DNA of 64,000 nt from Macrosoma leucophasiata (Eukaryota > Arthropoda > Insecta > Lepidoptera > Hedylidae). Location of the stretch: NCBI GenBank assembly GCA_036365455.1, contig JAWQUS010000016.1:12485001-12549000 (forward strand). Direction: 5' to 3'. The stretch's first letter is position 1. Each line of letters starts with the position of its first letter. Under the pieces are notes generated by a model. The model saw only the letters and a program-made list of their open reading frames with translations, was not told the origin of the DNA and did no database searches. Shown piece by piece: positions 24,036 through 36,424 of the stretch. Position numbers and translations under genes: made by a program.

Positions 24036-24790
24036 GAGCTACGTCACCAGCAGTAGCCTGGCGACCTTCAATCGGTAAATACTTTCACCTTACCAGTACT
24101 TACCATTGTAAGCCCACTTTATCGTTACCATTGTTAAACAATCTAGAGCATATTATGTTGTATATAATGTTGCGTAATCCACATAGTTATTTAACCTGTT
24201 TTCGATATATTTTATCCATCATTCATTGTTGTAGGATTATTCTGCCACATAATCTGCCTTCACCCGAGCGAAGATAGTGAGAATCATTCTCCCTTAGACC
24301 CGTATGAATAGATAAATCTCAATTCCCGAGCACGGCATTCAGTCTCAACGACTGAGATCTGTATATTTAATACGGACCTTATACTTAGAGATTTGAGTTC
24401 TGTCTAGCAGAGGCATTTTGTTGGTTAGGTTAGCAAGTTAGGCCACGTCACTGAAAGTAGTCCTGCACCCATCGGTCGGCAAACAATTTCATCTGGCTTA
24501 CCATTGCTAACCAATTTTCCAGAGCAAACGTTGCGTAATACATAGGTATAATGTTTACTGCTATGGTGTCAATCTACAGCATTGACTGAATGACATTCCA
24601 AAAAAGAGAAGGTAGGTACCTAAATTATTTTCTTGCAATGCTGCTGGTTAGAGAACAGTTTGCGCTAGGTCACATGATCAGTGGCAGCTCGGCGACCTTC
24701 GTTCAGAACTTTCACCTGATTTACCATCGTTACCCGACTTCATCGTTATCTTTGTTAACCGATTGAGAGCAGAGGTTGCGTAATACTAAT
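24036..24790 (+). repeat. Three diverged copies of an unrecognised non-coding module
   Basis: Units at about 24036-24183, 24438-24550 and 24665-24790 share the order: GTCAC-type start, AGTAGCC/CGACCTTC, TTTCA-CCTTACCA, TTACCATTGTTA-like, AGAGCA, and the end block GTTGCGTAATAC. The end blocks start at 24169, 24530 and 24775. The units are clearly related but too diverged to be recent. None of the reading frames is conserved across all three, so I read them as non-coding. Confidence 0.55.
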
Positions 24791-25114
24791 GTTTGTAACC
24801 TGGTACTACTGTTTTGCGGATAATACCTACTAATGTTTGGGTTCCGTACCTCAAAGAGACAAAACAGAAACGTGGTATCATTCCTGGGTCCTACCGTTCG
24901 GTTAATCCATCAAAACAATGTTCTCCGAAATGAATGATCTGATTGAGTTTTATTTCGTAACTATATTATACACAATTATACTCATTTTTTTGAGGGTAAA
25001 TTAGTAATTAAAAAATAGCAATCTACATCGTATGATATGCCTACTTCTATCAAATGAAAGGGCTTGTTAGGAGAATCTCAAAGCTCATGTTTTCGAGATT
25101 AAATAATCTACAAC

Positions 25115-25505
25115 GTGTAACAGGATTAAATATACCACCCAAAACTAGTTTGTTCAGAATTAATTGATAACTGAATCGATTTTAGGCATTTTTAATATAA
25201 AATATGTAATATTTTATCCCAAAATTAATTAGAATGAAGTAAATTATAGTCACCCATTAGGTGCACAGTCAATACAAACGAAAATGAGACTAACGTTTAT
25301 CCAAAATAAAATCCTAGTCTCAACAAGTTAATTAGGGCTCGTTGAGACGCAATTTTGATCAAGTTTTGACCAATACCGGACTACGGATGCCTACGCATGC
25401 AGTGTGCAGCAGAGATAACGCTCTATAAAGCCGAAACTAGCCGATTGTCGCTTTCATAGGCTCGATGTGCATTATTTCTTGATGAGCACTGTACTTCAAA
25501 AAGGT
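25115..25505 (+). repeat. Repeat F, fuller copy
   Basis: Contains AACAGGATTAAATATACCAC, TCCCAAAATTAATTAGAATG, GAGACTAACGTTTATCCAAA, an inverted pair AGTCTCAACAAGTT/CTCGTTGAGACG and ATGCAGTGTGCAGCAGAGAT. A third copy of its first half is at 51510-51745. Confidence 0.65.
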
Positions 25506-27599
25506 CATAGGTTATGACTCTACATAACTCTACCACAGTAGATTTGCAATCTATCTACTGTGACTACTAATATTGATTGATATCAGCTAAACCTAGTCTG
25601 CCTCGTCTATTAGATTTTTGATACCTATTTAGTTGATTAAAATATTGTTTACGTACATTACATTCATTTATTAGGACGGAAATTATCTAGTCCGTTCAAG
25701 AACTTCTAAGATGAATCTAAAATGCTAAAATGTATTAATAATCCAAAATTTTTTTGAATAAAATTTCTGGTGATCAGTTATTTTTATCACAGAATACCTA
25801 CACGAAAAGATAGTATAGATACCTACTTTTAATACGTATCATGCTCGATTTCATAACCAACATATTTTTACATAATTTTGTTGTTGAAAGTCGAACTAAC
25901 ACATACCTATTGACCTTGGAATTAATACCACATCTGATGAGACATGAACCATTTCCACTTATTGTTCAATGTTTACCCAGTTGAATTTGAATAACTAGCG
26001 ATACAGAAGAAAAATAATTTGATTGTTATTAATTACGCATTGATAATATTAAGTGTGCATACGTAAATGTAAGTAACGTGTTATATCATTGAAAATCCGC
26101 ACGTACGATTAAAAGACTTGCATAGTTTAATAAAAGTAATTGATTGGAACGATGTTAATTATCCAATGACACGTATGGTGCGGTTGGTTCTGTGTGGACG
26201 TGAGGTATTACGTACACACGTATTCAATAAATGTATGTTTGGTTGTGTTCCTCACGTGTTGTCGAATTCTACACACAAACAAGTGTAATCTCACAACATC
26301 TTGAGCGGTTTTTCAACATTTTAATTAGGTTATTATAACTATTAACCGATATACAAATTTCAGAAATGATACGCTTGAAGAACTTCAAAAAAGAAAATTT
26401 TGCGCGATTATGGATTATCCTCCCATAAGATTGAATATCTTCTTTCAGGCATCTTTAGGAGAGGCTTTTATCCTACTCGGTGAGATGTTTTTCGACTGAA
26501 ACAATGATGATGAAGTCTTTTCCCACAATCACAATTTCGCTAGAGTTAGACGTAGAAGCTTGGCTCTACCAGAGATAAGATAATTTTTGACAGTGCGACT
26601 GATATGGTCTAGTCTTGGTAACATTTTACCCAAAATGTTTTTGTGTCATTTTAATTTTCAACATCATTTTTTACCATCATGATTAGCACAGTATAATTAG
26701 TTAACATGTTCGTTTTCTTTAGACTGTGTTACTAGTATGTTTGTAGGTTTTTATGAACTACACTTATGATACTATTTTTACGGCAGTATCTCGAATTGTA
26801 CTATTTTTTTTCTTTAATTTCTAAAGTATCTCGAATGTTTTATAAGTGGTTAAATGCTTTCTTTCATAAACGTTCTTACAGAAAAAAAATCCCAACACTA
26901 ACGACATTCACATTAGGTAATGCGATGACGATTTACGGTGGTTAATTGTTTTAAACAGTAAAAGTAGGTATATGTAGTCGTTAGGTATTAACATAAATAA
27001 TAAAATTGCTTTTCGGCGAAGTGTTTTAACGAAAGAGTTTGAATTTTAGTTAGGTATATACAACTAAAATATTGACCTGAAAATTCAACAGGATAAGCTA
27101 AAATATAGTTTATTTATTTAAAGGTATATTTCATTTAAAACTAATACGTAGGTACCTGCCTGTATTATGCTTCACGGATAACGATTCTGTTAATCACATT
27201 CACAGCGTCTTATGAGTTACATAAAATAATTAAAGTAGGTATTATCAATAAGTAAAAGAAACAAACATTTTGTAATATTATATTTAGCGATATTTACAAA
27301 TTGTGGTTGCCTTAGTGTACAATTTTTTTTAATAGACCACTCTAAAATAGACTTTACAGACGTAATCGTCTCTTACACAAGTGGAACTTATTTCATTACA
27401 GATACTTAGTTGAAAAACGAGTACAAAAACTTGATTGCGAGATGCGAGATCAAACTGAGAACGAAAGTCGATGAGTTAGCATTAAGGCCGTCATCCACTG
27501 GATCAACGCAATCGTTTTCAAGTCTTCATTAATCTAAGCTAACAATTATTCGATATATTTTATCTTTAGTTAAGATGATGGCAAACAAGCTCGCAGTTT

Positions 27600-27880
27600 T
27601 TTATTTACTGGTGGTAGAGCTCGAGTGACGGAGCTCGCGGACGTAGGCACCACCGCATTACCTTATATACTTGCCGCTAAATGGTAGTGTTCAGCACTAT
27701 TGTGTTACTGTCAGGTGGGAATAAACGGCCCTGTAATTTTCGGCCCACAGGTATAACACCTTAGGCCTCAGGAGTGGAACGCATCTGCATTTTGACCTTG
27801 ATCTTAGTGTGGGTGTCTATAGGCTGCAGTCATCACTTAACATCAATGAGAACAGCATGCTTGTTTGCCACTTCCTTTAA
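27600..27880 (-). repeat. Repeat A, full-length copy
   Basis: Reverse orientation: TACTGGTGGTAGAGCTCGAG to CATGCTTGTTTGCCACTTCC. A short forward fragment precedes it (27570-27596) and a diverged forward copy follows (27950-28090). Confidence 0.72.
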
Positions 27881-30096
27881 ATTAAAAAAAGATCACATGT
27901 AGAGTAAGTGAATAATTCAGCATGTAGACATAGATATTAGAGATATCTACAAAAACAAGAATCAAAATGCAAATGCGTTGCCACAGTTGCTTTACCCCTG
28001 TGATAGAAATTGCTCGGTCACACATTACCTACCATAAAGGTATAAGCCGATGTTGTGGTTCCAATGACCTCGAGCACCGACACTGGAAGATGTGTGATCT
28101 TCTCCATTGAACACACTTCGGTTTTGTATAAACACAAAATACAAAGATAATGCTCGCATATAAATTTTGAATTATACAATATCATGTTGTAACTTCGCAA
28201 CATAACCCCTATAACGAAAGTGAAGGTACTTTGCTTTCGCTAATGACGTTGTGTGTCTACGTAGAGTCTGTCTATCAAATACTATTTTATGAATTGACTC
28301 TCAATTTTTGTTAGCTGATTCAGGTTATCACTTTTTCCTCAATCCTTTATAATTAGGCTATTGATGAAATTTGTAAAATATCATAAATAGGTATAAATCA
28401 ATATTGTCATACCTATTTCCACGACTAAATCGTGGAAAAATTATCCATTCTTTTGAGAAAATTAAATATGACTTGGGGAAAAGACAGAATAACTTGAGAC
28501 GTAGGTACTTACCTATGAAGATATTGTCGAATATTATAATTCATAATTCCTAATTAGCTATAATAATATGTGGTATGGCAATAGTTGACTGGGCCTGAGA
28601 TTCTGAGGAGTAAATGCCCTATAAATGACGTTATGACATATTGGGTATATGGACGTATGTATTTATTCCTCCGCCTAACCCTTCGAAGAAATATGAACGA
28701 TGTCATAAGCATAATGTTCAATTGGTTCTTGCTCTGGTTTTCGTCCGTGTGAACTTTAAAATCTTTATAGGTACGTATTAAGGCACAAAACGTGACCTTT
28801 GTTTTACCGCAGTCTTAAACTTTAAAAATCTTAAGTATCTCCTTGTCATTTTTATTGAAGGTCTAGCGGTTCATCCGCGAATAACAATCAAAAAAACAAA
28901 TTTCTTTTCAGAATTGCAGAATGAGTATGGATTTATTTATTGTTATAGGTAATCTATTTAAATATTTAATACTTTTTACAACCAAATTGCTTATCTTATC
29001 AATGTTGAATAAATGATAACATTTTATTAACAGATAAAATAATGAAGACAGCGACCATCAAATTCGGAAACGGCTAGGTATATGTGCTATAAGTATCTTA
29101 ATTAATTCGATCTTAAGTCTGTACGAGGTGTAGTAGGTGCAGTAAGCGACAGGTCAATATTTAGATACACGTGGATACTTAACGATATGTTTACGAGTAG
29201 GTAAGTAAGTGATTGTGATAGAGGTTTTACATGGTTACTGTGGTTAGATTGATCTGAATATAGCTACGTGTAGGCAATTTTATAATTGTTGTTGTCGTAA
29301 CACGATCGTATAACGACGATTTAAAAAAAACAATCTCGGGTAATTATGTAAATTACTTATTTCGTTTAGGTACCGTTGGTTTAATAATTTGATTGTTCAA
29401 TAAAAACAACATTATTTTAAAAATATCAACCTTTACTTGATTCAGTATTAATACTTAACGTACCTATTTGACTGATTTACGACGTGACTTAACACCGTTA
29501 TCAATCCGATACCACATACTAGTTGCCTGTTTTGTGTTTATTAATTTATTAATGTGTACTTTTATTTTATCGCTTCAATGCTACTGCCAAAACTAACATA
29601 ATGTTTTGGTTGGGTATTACATAGGTATTTTATTTTGATTCTATCTAATTTTCCCACATTAATATAAACTTCGAATGTATTCTTCTTACTAATTTACATA
29701 GGTAGGTAAATTATGAGCAATATTCCATCACAATAGCATCCTGTAAACAATAAACCTATTTAATAATTAGGTACCTACATGATTTTCATAATTAAAAACA
29801 TTTAAGTAATGCAAAGTCATAGCAAAATGTAGAGCTTTGAAAGCTCAGAATCAATGTTTATACCTATATTTTCTCTCTAAGCAATTAAAGCACGTGAGAT
29901 ATACCTACGTCGATAAGCAAGTTATGTTTAATCTGAAGACGAAAAAAAATCAATTTAAGGATAAAATACTTTCAAGATGCAACATAATTATTGTTTGTCA
30001 ACCTATTCACGTAATTCAACAAAGAATTCGCCTTTCACTTAGCATTCAGAACTGACACGTAGATTCGTTTTGTGTCTGACTCTGGATAAAACTTAC

Positions 30097-30400
30097 CTTG
30101 CAATGCCGCCGTGATCAAACCCGGATTGCACACAGTAAATTTCACAGTGTTATCATGATAGAAACGAGATCGTGTTGTAGCGAAAGTGATAGTTTCCGCG
30201 TAGCGCAACGCGGCGAGAGAATTCGATAGGAGCAAACGTGTCCAATGACGATAGCGCGCGGCGCATGCACTCACGACGGGTACTTGACTCGGAGTGGAGG
30301 CTCCGGCTCCGACGGAGTGGCGGAGTGACGGTCACGCGCCACGGAGCCCTCGGGCGACTTCTGGCGCAGGCTGCTGACACCGCTGCGCTGCTGCCGCTCT
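30097..30400 (-). promoter_or_regulatory. dimm: Candidate dimm promoter and 5' leader exon (CpG-rich)
   Basis: A consensus donor GCAAG|GTAAGTTTT ends a candidate exon at 30097. The region from 30180 to 30475 is far richer in G+C and CpG than its surroundings, as expected for a housekeeping-like promoter in an AT-rich genome. Splicing to the acceptor at 16692 would place the leader directly before the dimm ATG. The upstream edge is not determined. An upstream ORF of 37 codons (ATG at 30266, stop ending at 30153) lies wholly within it. The link to dimm is inferred from strand, acceptor need and position; the exon could belong to another transcript. Confidence 0.55.
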
Positions 30401-32464
30401 ATACCGATCTCGATACGAGCCGCGGCCGTGACGCGTGCCACTCAACGCGCCCGCCCGCCCGCCTCCTTTATCATTATTATCACGTTAGGTATTCCCTGAA
30501 CTAATTTTCTACTTTATTTTGTTTTGCGAACTTCGATCTAATCATAGGAGTAGGCGTTAAGTGGAAGATATTTGACACATGTTCATAATATTATTATTAG
30601 ATATATTGAAGACAACTAAGCACCTCTGAAGACTCTGTTTTACTTCCCAACCATTGGGCAATACAGTAACAATAAAGTAGGATGATACTTACTTAATTAT
30701 TTAATTTTAATGAGAGCCTGGTATCTCATAATATTCAACAACTGAAGCTGTCTACAGATAGCTACTAACTTAAAATATATTTACATATGTTACTGTAACT
30801 TTTATTTGGCCTGAATCATCCAGAAACAAATGCTTATCCAAAACTGACTCATATTTGTTAACGTTTTATGTGTGTGCAATTGTTAGTTACGAGAATCGGT
30901 TGTAGAATATTTTCAACCCAAAATGGTGAGGATGGCCCAACCGACATTTTTTTCTCTTCTTACACTCACACAAATATCAGCAAAATTTCCTATAAAGATC
31001 ACAATTGCGGCAAAAAGAAAGAAAAACACCGAAATCATTTTTATAGGTAATTATAAAATGTTGCCAACACTTAATGGTCTCCATTTGGACTGCATTGTTA
31101 AAAGTTAGAAGTTCTTATGTAGAGTCGGCATAGGCATGTCGGCGTCGGGACGTGACGACTCCACCGCCCACAAGTGCAGAAAATTCTTTCAATCGTGCAG
31201 TCAATCAATCAGGTGGCCAAGCAATTTCAGAAACTACCACCACTGTGATGCTAATACGCATGCCAAGAATGGTGGTTACGGTATATTCTCCCCTAATGAC
31301 GTACAAAACGTTGTGGGCATCTACATATACCTAAGGCTTTTGTCCAAATGTGGACCCTTTCTGTTGAAGTGATGATGATGATGTAGAACCAAGCTTCTAA
31401 CTCTACACGTCCTAACTCTACAAATCTAACTTCACAAACTCAACACCTGTCAAAAACTTTTTTACAGGGTGAGTCGTATCGTGTCGTCTTGGCAACTATC
31501 TGCATGAAAAATATGAAAATGTTTTTGGTGCAGCGCGAACCTGTTGCGTCAGTTGCGTGTCGCGTATGTTGCCTTGGAATTGCAACAAGTGGTTTATAAC
31601 CCTCACATGCTTGTGGTAGTTTTATTATACGATGGGGTTGGTATGGGATATATATAACTCCCCTACGACAAACAATAAAGAAAGTTGATCCATAAAATTA
31701 TTCTAAGAGCGATGTTCTGAAGCCATCTTGACTCGGAAATATTTACACACCTGTTGCGTTGAAAAGAACCGGGGCGCCTTGGGTGTTCTTAGACTATGCC
31801 AATGTTCAGTACTAGAGGGTTGCAATGTGATGTTTCATTCAGGGCCCACGCATTGTACAGTATGCCTAATTAACTTATTAAGCTAATATTTCAAAGTATA
31901 ATGAAAAAATCAAGTTTCTTTGATTAAATTAATGATTGATTTGTTCAATCGAGTTGTTTGTGACTAATTATGGCAATTTTAACCTGTGCCTTTCTTTCTT
32001 TTCTTACTACAATCGCAATTACTAACGTCTAGTGTTAGAGAGATAATTCTGCCAGAATGTGGTAATATTTTTTGCAGCATGAAATAGTGCAGTGTAAACG
32101 GTAGTTTAATTAATAATTACATTGACAGAACCACTGAATTAAGTTGTCAAATTAAATATGAATGACTGTATGAAGTAGGCATCGACGACACAAGTTGACA
32201 CAACGCAGCATCGACGACACAACGCAGCTTAGTTTTATCGTCGATGGAAGTAGGTAGTTTGACTGTAGTGTAACAAGACTTTTTTTAATAGATTAGGTAC
32301 CTATATAGTGAACAATATAATAAACATCCACATAAAAACCAGAGATTTCCTAAAATCTGTCGATGCCTATTTCAATATGGTCCCACCTTTTCTTTCTAAT
32401 GAAAAGATAGCGATAGGTATTACAGATAGAGAGGTCGGTCATGTTGTAGGTATTTATTTATTTA

Positions 32465-32720
32465 CTAGCTATGCCCGCGGCTCCGCCCACGTATAGGTCG
32501 CTTTTCGAGCAATCTGTGGAAACTACAATTATCGTAACCTATAATAGGCTTATAGTTTACTTGAATTTGTTTGTTGTTTGTTTTTAATTTTCAATTGACC
32601 ACAACTTCTTTTGCCCTTAACCGATTTTGATGAAACAAAGTTGTGAAAATCGCATGCAAATCTATTGAGTAAATTCGAAAAAATATTTAAGGTACAGACC
32701 CTCATTTTTTATGTCTTATT
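32465..32720 (-). mobile_element. Helitron-like end, reverse orientation
   Basis: CTAGCTATGCCCGCGGCTCC at 32465 is a reverse 3' end. The body includes TTGACCACAACTTCTTTTGC (32597), shared with 51430-51460. The far end is not clear. Confidence 0.6.
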
Positions 32721-33589
32721 ATACCTGTGTCTTGATTTAATGAAGCTCACAAAGCAGATTACAATGATTTTGACTCAATTTGTTGTTCAAAGTCCTCAAT
32801 AGCTTCAGCTTCATGGACCTGGTCATAGAAACGTTAAAATATTTTAATAGAGACATAGAAAAGTTAAATACTGATTGTTAGGAAAAATATTCTCAAAACA
32901 TTAACAGATGAGGACACGACACTATCTATGTGGATATAAAACCACTTTATCAGCTCGTGGTTCAACTCCAGGAGCTTAGGTCTTAGGATTATTGTTCTCT
33001 CTACCATAAGTTTATTTATTCATCAAGTTTTTTAAACCTTAAACCTTTTCAAGTTAAGATGCGACTTTCACAGTCGTGAAATCACAGAGATATTATTTCC
33101 GCAATCATTCATACCATTTATCGTAATGACTATTCACTATTTCCACAATACTGATGGATTAAGCTCAAAAATAATTTCGTTATCATGATTTTGATAACAT
33201 TAAATTGATATGTACGAGTAAGTAAAGTGATATAGCGAATTAAAATATACTAATAATAAAGGGTAAGTACAACTTCGTAAGAATTTATTGTATGTAATCA
33301 AGATTTACATTATACTTATGCGCAGCCGCTAATTTCGTTTTTTAAATAAATATTTACTAATAGGTATTTTCTGGTATTACAATCAACTTGAAAATAGAAT
33401 AATTGTAACGTGTTTTTTACCACTAGATTTTCCTAGATACATAAAGGTAATTATTACATTACAAAGAAATTTTTGTTGATTATTATATATTATAGTATTG
33501 ATTGTCACGATTAAGAAATGTATGGAATATGATTTGAATTTGAAAAAAGTTTTTGTTTCAAGTCCAAGTATGGAGACCAAATCTTTAAA

Positions 33590-33698
33590 ATAAATATAAT
33601 TGGAGTGTCTGTTTGTAATATAAAAATAACCGCTTTTAACTAAACGCATATGTATGTATACACGCTACATATACCAAAACAACATTTTTTACAATTTT

Positions 33699-33729
<31 letters not shown>

Positions 33730-34269
33730 TTGTTCCCGCTAATCTCGGGAACGGCTGGACCGATTTTGACGGGACTTTCACTGGCAGATAGCTTATATAA
33801 TAAGAAGTAACTTAGGCTTCTTTTATCCATACATATATACATTCATACAAATAAATAGAATTGGAGTGTCTCCGACTTTGATAGGACTTTGACGGGCAGA
33901 TAGCTAATGTAATAAGGAGTAACTTAGGCTACTTTTATCTATACATCTATATGTACATACAAACTACATACAAATAAATAGAATTGGAGTGTCTCCGACT
34001 TTAATGGGACTTTGACGGGCAGATAGCTGACGTATTAAGGAGTAACTTAGGCTACTTTTATCCATAGATCTATACATACATACAAACCTACATACAAATC
34101 AATAGAATTGGAGTGTTTCTGACTTTGATGGGCAGGTAGCTGATCTACTTTTATCTATACATACACTTTCATGGGGCAATTTCATTTTCCCATACAGATA
34201 GTCCGTATCTATCAAACCTTTGACACATTATTTCATTCTGAATCAAAACGAAGTTTGCCGGGTCAGCTA
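33590..34269 (+). mobile_element. Helitron-like element with internal minisatellite
   Basis: It contains AATTGGAGTGTCTGTTTGTA, a TGTC-rich run (33697-33728), GGAACGGCTGGACCGATTTT and the end GAAGTTTGCCGGGTCAGCTA A. Between about 33735 and 34165 a unit of about 120 bp (GGAGTGTCTCCGACTTTGAT, GACGGGCAGATAGCTAATGT, TAACTTAGGCTACTTTTATC) is repeated about four times with small changes. Confidence 0.7.
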
Positions 34270-34274
34270 AATAA

Positions 34275-34600
34275 ATAAATAAATATGTATGTATGTATCT
34301 TCACGCCAGGTCCCTAACGGGGTAGGCAGAGAGTGTAGAGCGCCAGATATCCCGGTTCTGACAAACCACTCGTGCCTCGTCTACCTTCATCTTTCTCTTC
34401 ATACATGCACGCCGATTCCTAAGACTTTTGACCCCACCATCAGACAGAACTCGACCTATTTGGTCATGGAAGGTCAGTCTTGATCTTCCTGGGCCTCTGC
34501 AACCATCCACATTCGCATTGTATATCTGTTTAGTCATTCGCTCATTCGACATTCTTTCTATATGCCCGAACCATCGGAGCATGCCTTTTTTCATTTTTGT
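34275..34600 (-). mobile_element. LINE 3'-end insertion (copy 1)
   Basis: Same sequence as 56687-57035: the C-terminal RWFGHIERMSNERMTKQIYN block and VSAYPVRDLA-type end on the minus strand, with a (TGTA)n stretch at the tail side (34283-34298). It is 5'-truncated and abuts a Helitron end at 34609. Copies here, at 43590 and at 56687 are close in sequence, which points to recent activity of the parent. Confidence 0.82.
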
Positions 34601-34608
34601 AGTAAACT

Positions 34609-35105
34609 AGCGGCCCGCCCCGGCTTCGCGCGGTGCAATGTTATACATAGATATAGCCTAAAGTCTTCCTCGATATCTTTTATAGTTTAGGCAGCGTACG
34701 CAAAATAAGTAACTTTTCTGGTTGATTTTTTACACCTTGTGTCTGAAAAACCCAAATATCTTACGGAACCCTATTTTTTCCAAAATAAAATATAGCCTAT
34801 GTTACCCGTGGATAATAATGTAGCTTTCGAATAGTGAAATAAACTATAAAAGATATTCCTCGATATCTTTTATAGTTTAGGCAGCGTACGCAAAATAAGT
34901 AACTTTTCTAGTTGATTTTTTACACCTTGTGTCTGAAAAACCCAAATATCTTACGGAACCCTATTTTTTCCAAAATAAAATATAGCCTATGTTACCCGTG
35001 GATAATGTAGCTTTCGAATAGTGACAGAATTTTTAAAATCGGTCAAATAGTTATGGAGCCTATTCACTACAAACAAACAAACAAAAAAATATTACCTCTA
35101 ATAGT
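34609..35105 (-). mobile_element. Helitron with 191-bp internal tandem duplication
   Basis: The reverse 3' end CTAGCGGCCCGCCCCGGCTT lies at 34610 and the 5' end (complement of TTACCTCTAATAGTTTAGAT) near 35105. Inside, 34665-34855 is repeated at 34856-35025 almost unchanged (TTCCTCGATATCTTTTATAG and onward), with a 3-nt difference near the end. Confidence 0.75.
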
Positions 35106-35126
35106 TTAGATATGTGAATATTTAAA

Positions 35127-35555
35127 CCAGGAAATTGAAAAAATCTCGATAGAACCAGAGATAAAGGACTTTACACCATTATCTCTGATAACCCCCTACC
35201 CGGGAATCGAACCCAGGACCTCAGCCTAGTAGTAGTGGCCTGCTACCACTAGGCTACCGAGGCAGTTAAAAAAAGAAATAAATAAACAAATATTCACTCC
35301 TCGGCAGCCTGACTCGGTAGCCTAGTGGTAGCAGGCCACTTTATTTCTGGTTTAATTGGGATTTTTCCATTTTCTGGAAATTTCCCAGTAACTCGAAGTT
35401 TGGTAATGTGCCCGGAGATGTCAACAGGCTCGCCACCAGTTACATGGGCCAAAAACGTAACCGGCGAATCGTGGGTGTTTGCATGTAATGCTTGAATGCA
35501 TGCATTAACCTCTGCCTACCGCTTCGGGGATTACAAGCGTGAAGTTACATTTTTT
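35127..35555. repeat. Two SINE B copies head to head
   Basis: The minus-strand copy covers about 35127-35268 and the plus-strand copy about 35305-35555. Their tRNA-like heads (TCGGTAGCCTAGTGGTAGCA) face one another across some 40 bp. The plus copy keeps the full body to TTACAAGCGTGAAGTTAC. Confidence 0.8.
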
Positions 35556-35768
35556 ACGAATTACTTTTTTTTTATAAAATCACAGAGTGGTTCACAAAAT
35601 ACACCTACCTACTGAGTTTCAAGTGCGTAGTCTTAATAGTTTTGGAGTTAAGTGACTCACATACGGACGGACGTACAGACTATTACAGACTGACAGACAG
35701 ACATCACGAATCTATAAAGGTTCCGTTTCTTGCCATTTGGCAACGGAACCCTATTCAGCAATAAATAT

Positions 35769-35890
35769 AACTACGTTAAGAAAACCGACTTCAAAACTGA
35801 AAAGTAAAAAATAATAAAGATTTAATTGTAATTATATACTACCTATTATTTATATGTGCTATTTACTAATAGGTTTGAAGTCGGTGCCTA
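35769..35890 (+). repeat. Single arm of the 22791 foldback element
   Basis: AACTACGTTAAGAAAACCGA through TAGGTTTGAAGTCGGTGCC matches the left arm of the element at 22791-22919 with one small deletion. The partner arm is absent; a related CCGAATTGAGAACCTTCTCG repeat follows at about 36079-36120. Confidence 0.7.
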
Positions 35891-36424
35891 ACTCTTATTC
35901 CTTTAGTCTGAGGTGAAAGTAAGTAAAAAAATGCTCATACAATAAAAACTGATGGCCTATCTGAATCAAATTTTTATGGGACCAATTCGAAACTATTCCG
36001 CATCAAACAAAAATAGAATTACGTAAATCGGTCCAGAAATCTCGGCGAAATTCGCGTACATACATAAAAAATATATATATACCGGCCGAATTGAGAACCT
36101 TCTCGTTTTTTGAACTCGGTAAAAAAATTATAAAATTATCCATACAGATAAACTTAATTTATGATTGCATATCAATAACCAATTAATGATGTTTTTGTGC
36201 AAGCAATCAAGTTATCAGGAACAAAAGTTAAATTGATGTTACAATGATTAATTTTCAGAAGGTTTATTGAAAGACGTTTACTACGAGTATAATAACTACT
36301 AAGACTAGGTACATAGTCTTGTTTCTGACAAAATTATAAGGCAGGTAGATCTTTGATACGGAATATTTAATCTTGCATCAGTATTATGATGATTTATTCA
36401 CTTATGACGACCCGTGTTCCTTGT

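Larger units (their letters stand above)
16692..30096 (-). other. Predicted 13.4-kb 5' intron of dimm
   Basis: This stretch holds no convincing coding exon. It contains SINE B copies (16725, 20030, 22500, 22975), repeat A copies (18360, 22185, 27600), a long TACGGAACCC-type repeat (18991-19680), a CpG-rich patch with an X-box (19866-19955), a Helitron (21009-21214), a palindromic element (22791-23240), a triple diverged module (24036-24790) and a repeat F copy (25115-25505). Stretches such as 25.5-27.5 kb and 28.1-30.0 kb show only AT-rich DNA with TAGGTA-like runs. Confidence 0.5.
30500..34270. other. Intergenic, mostly featureless then Helitrons
   Basis: From 30500 to 32460 there is AT-rich DNA with a short LINE-like tail (GATGATGATGATG at 31371-31383). 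I see no exon. From 32465 onward Helitron-like sequence dominates. Confidence 0.5.

Noticed and set aside
30238..30504. Plus-strand 88-codon Arg-rich ORF
   Set aside because: High GC content removes stop codons in this CpG-rich patch; no domain, and the opposite strand has the consensus donor.
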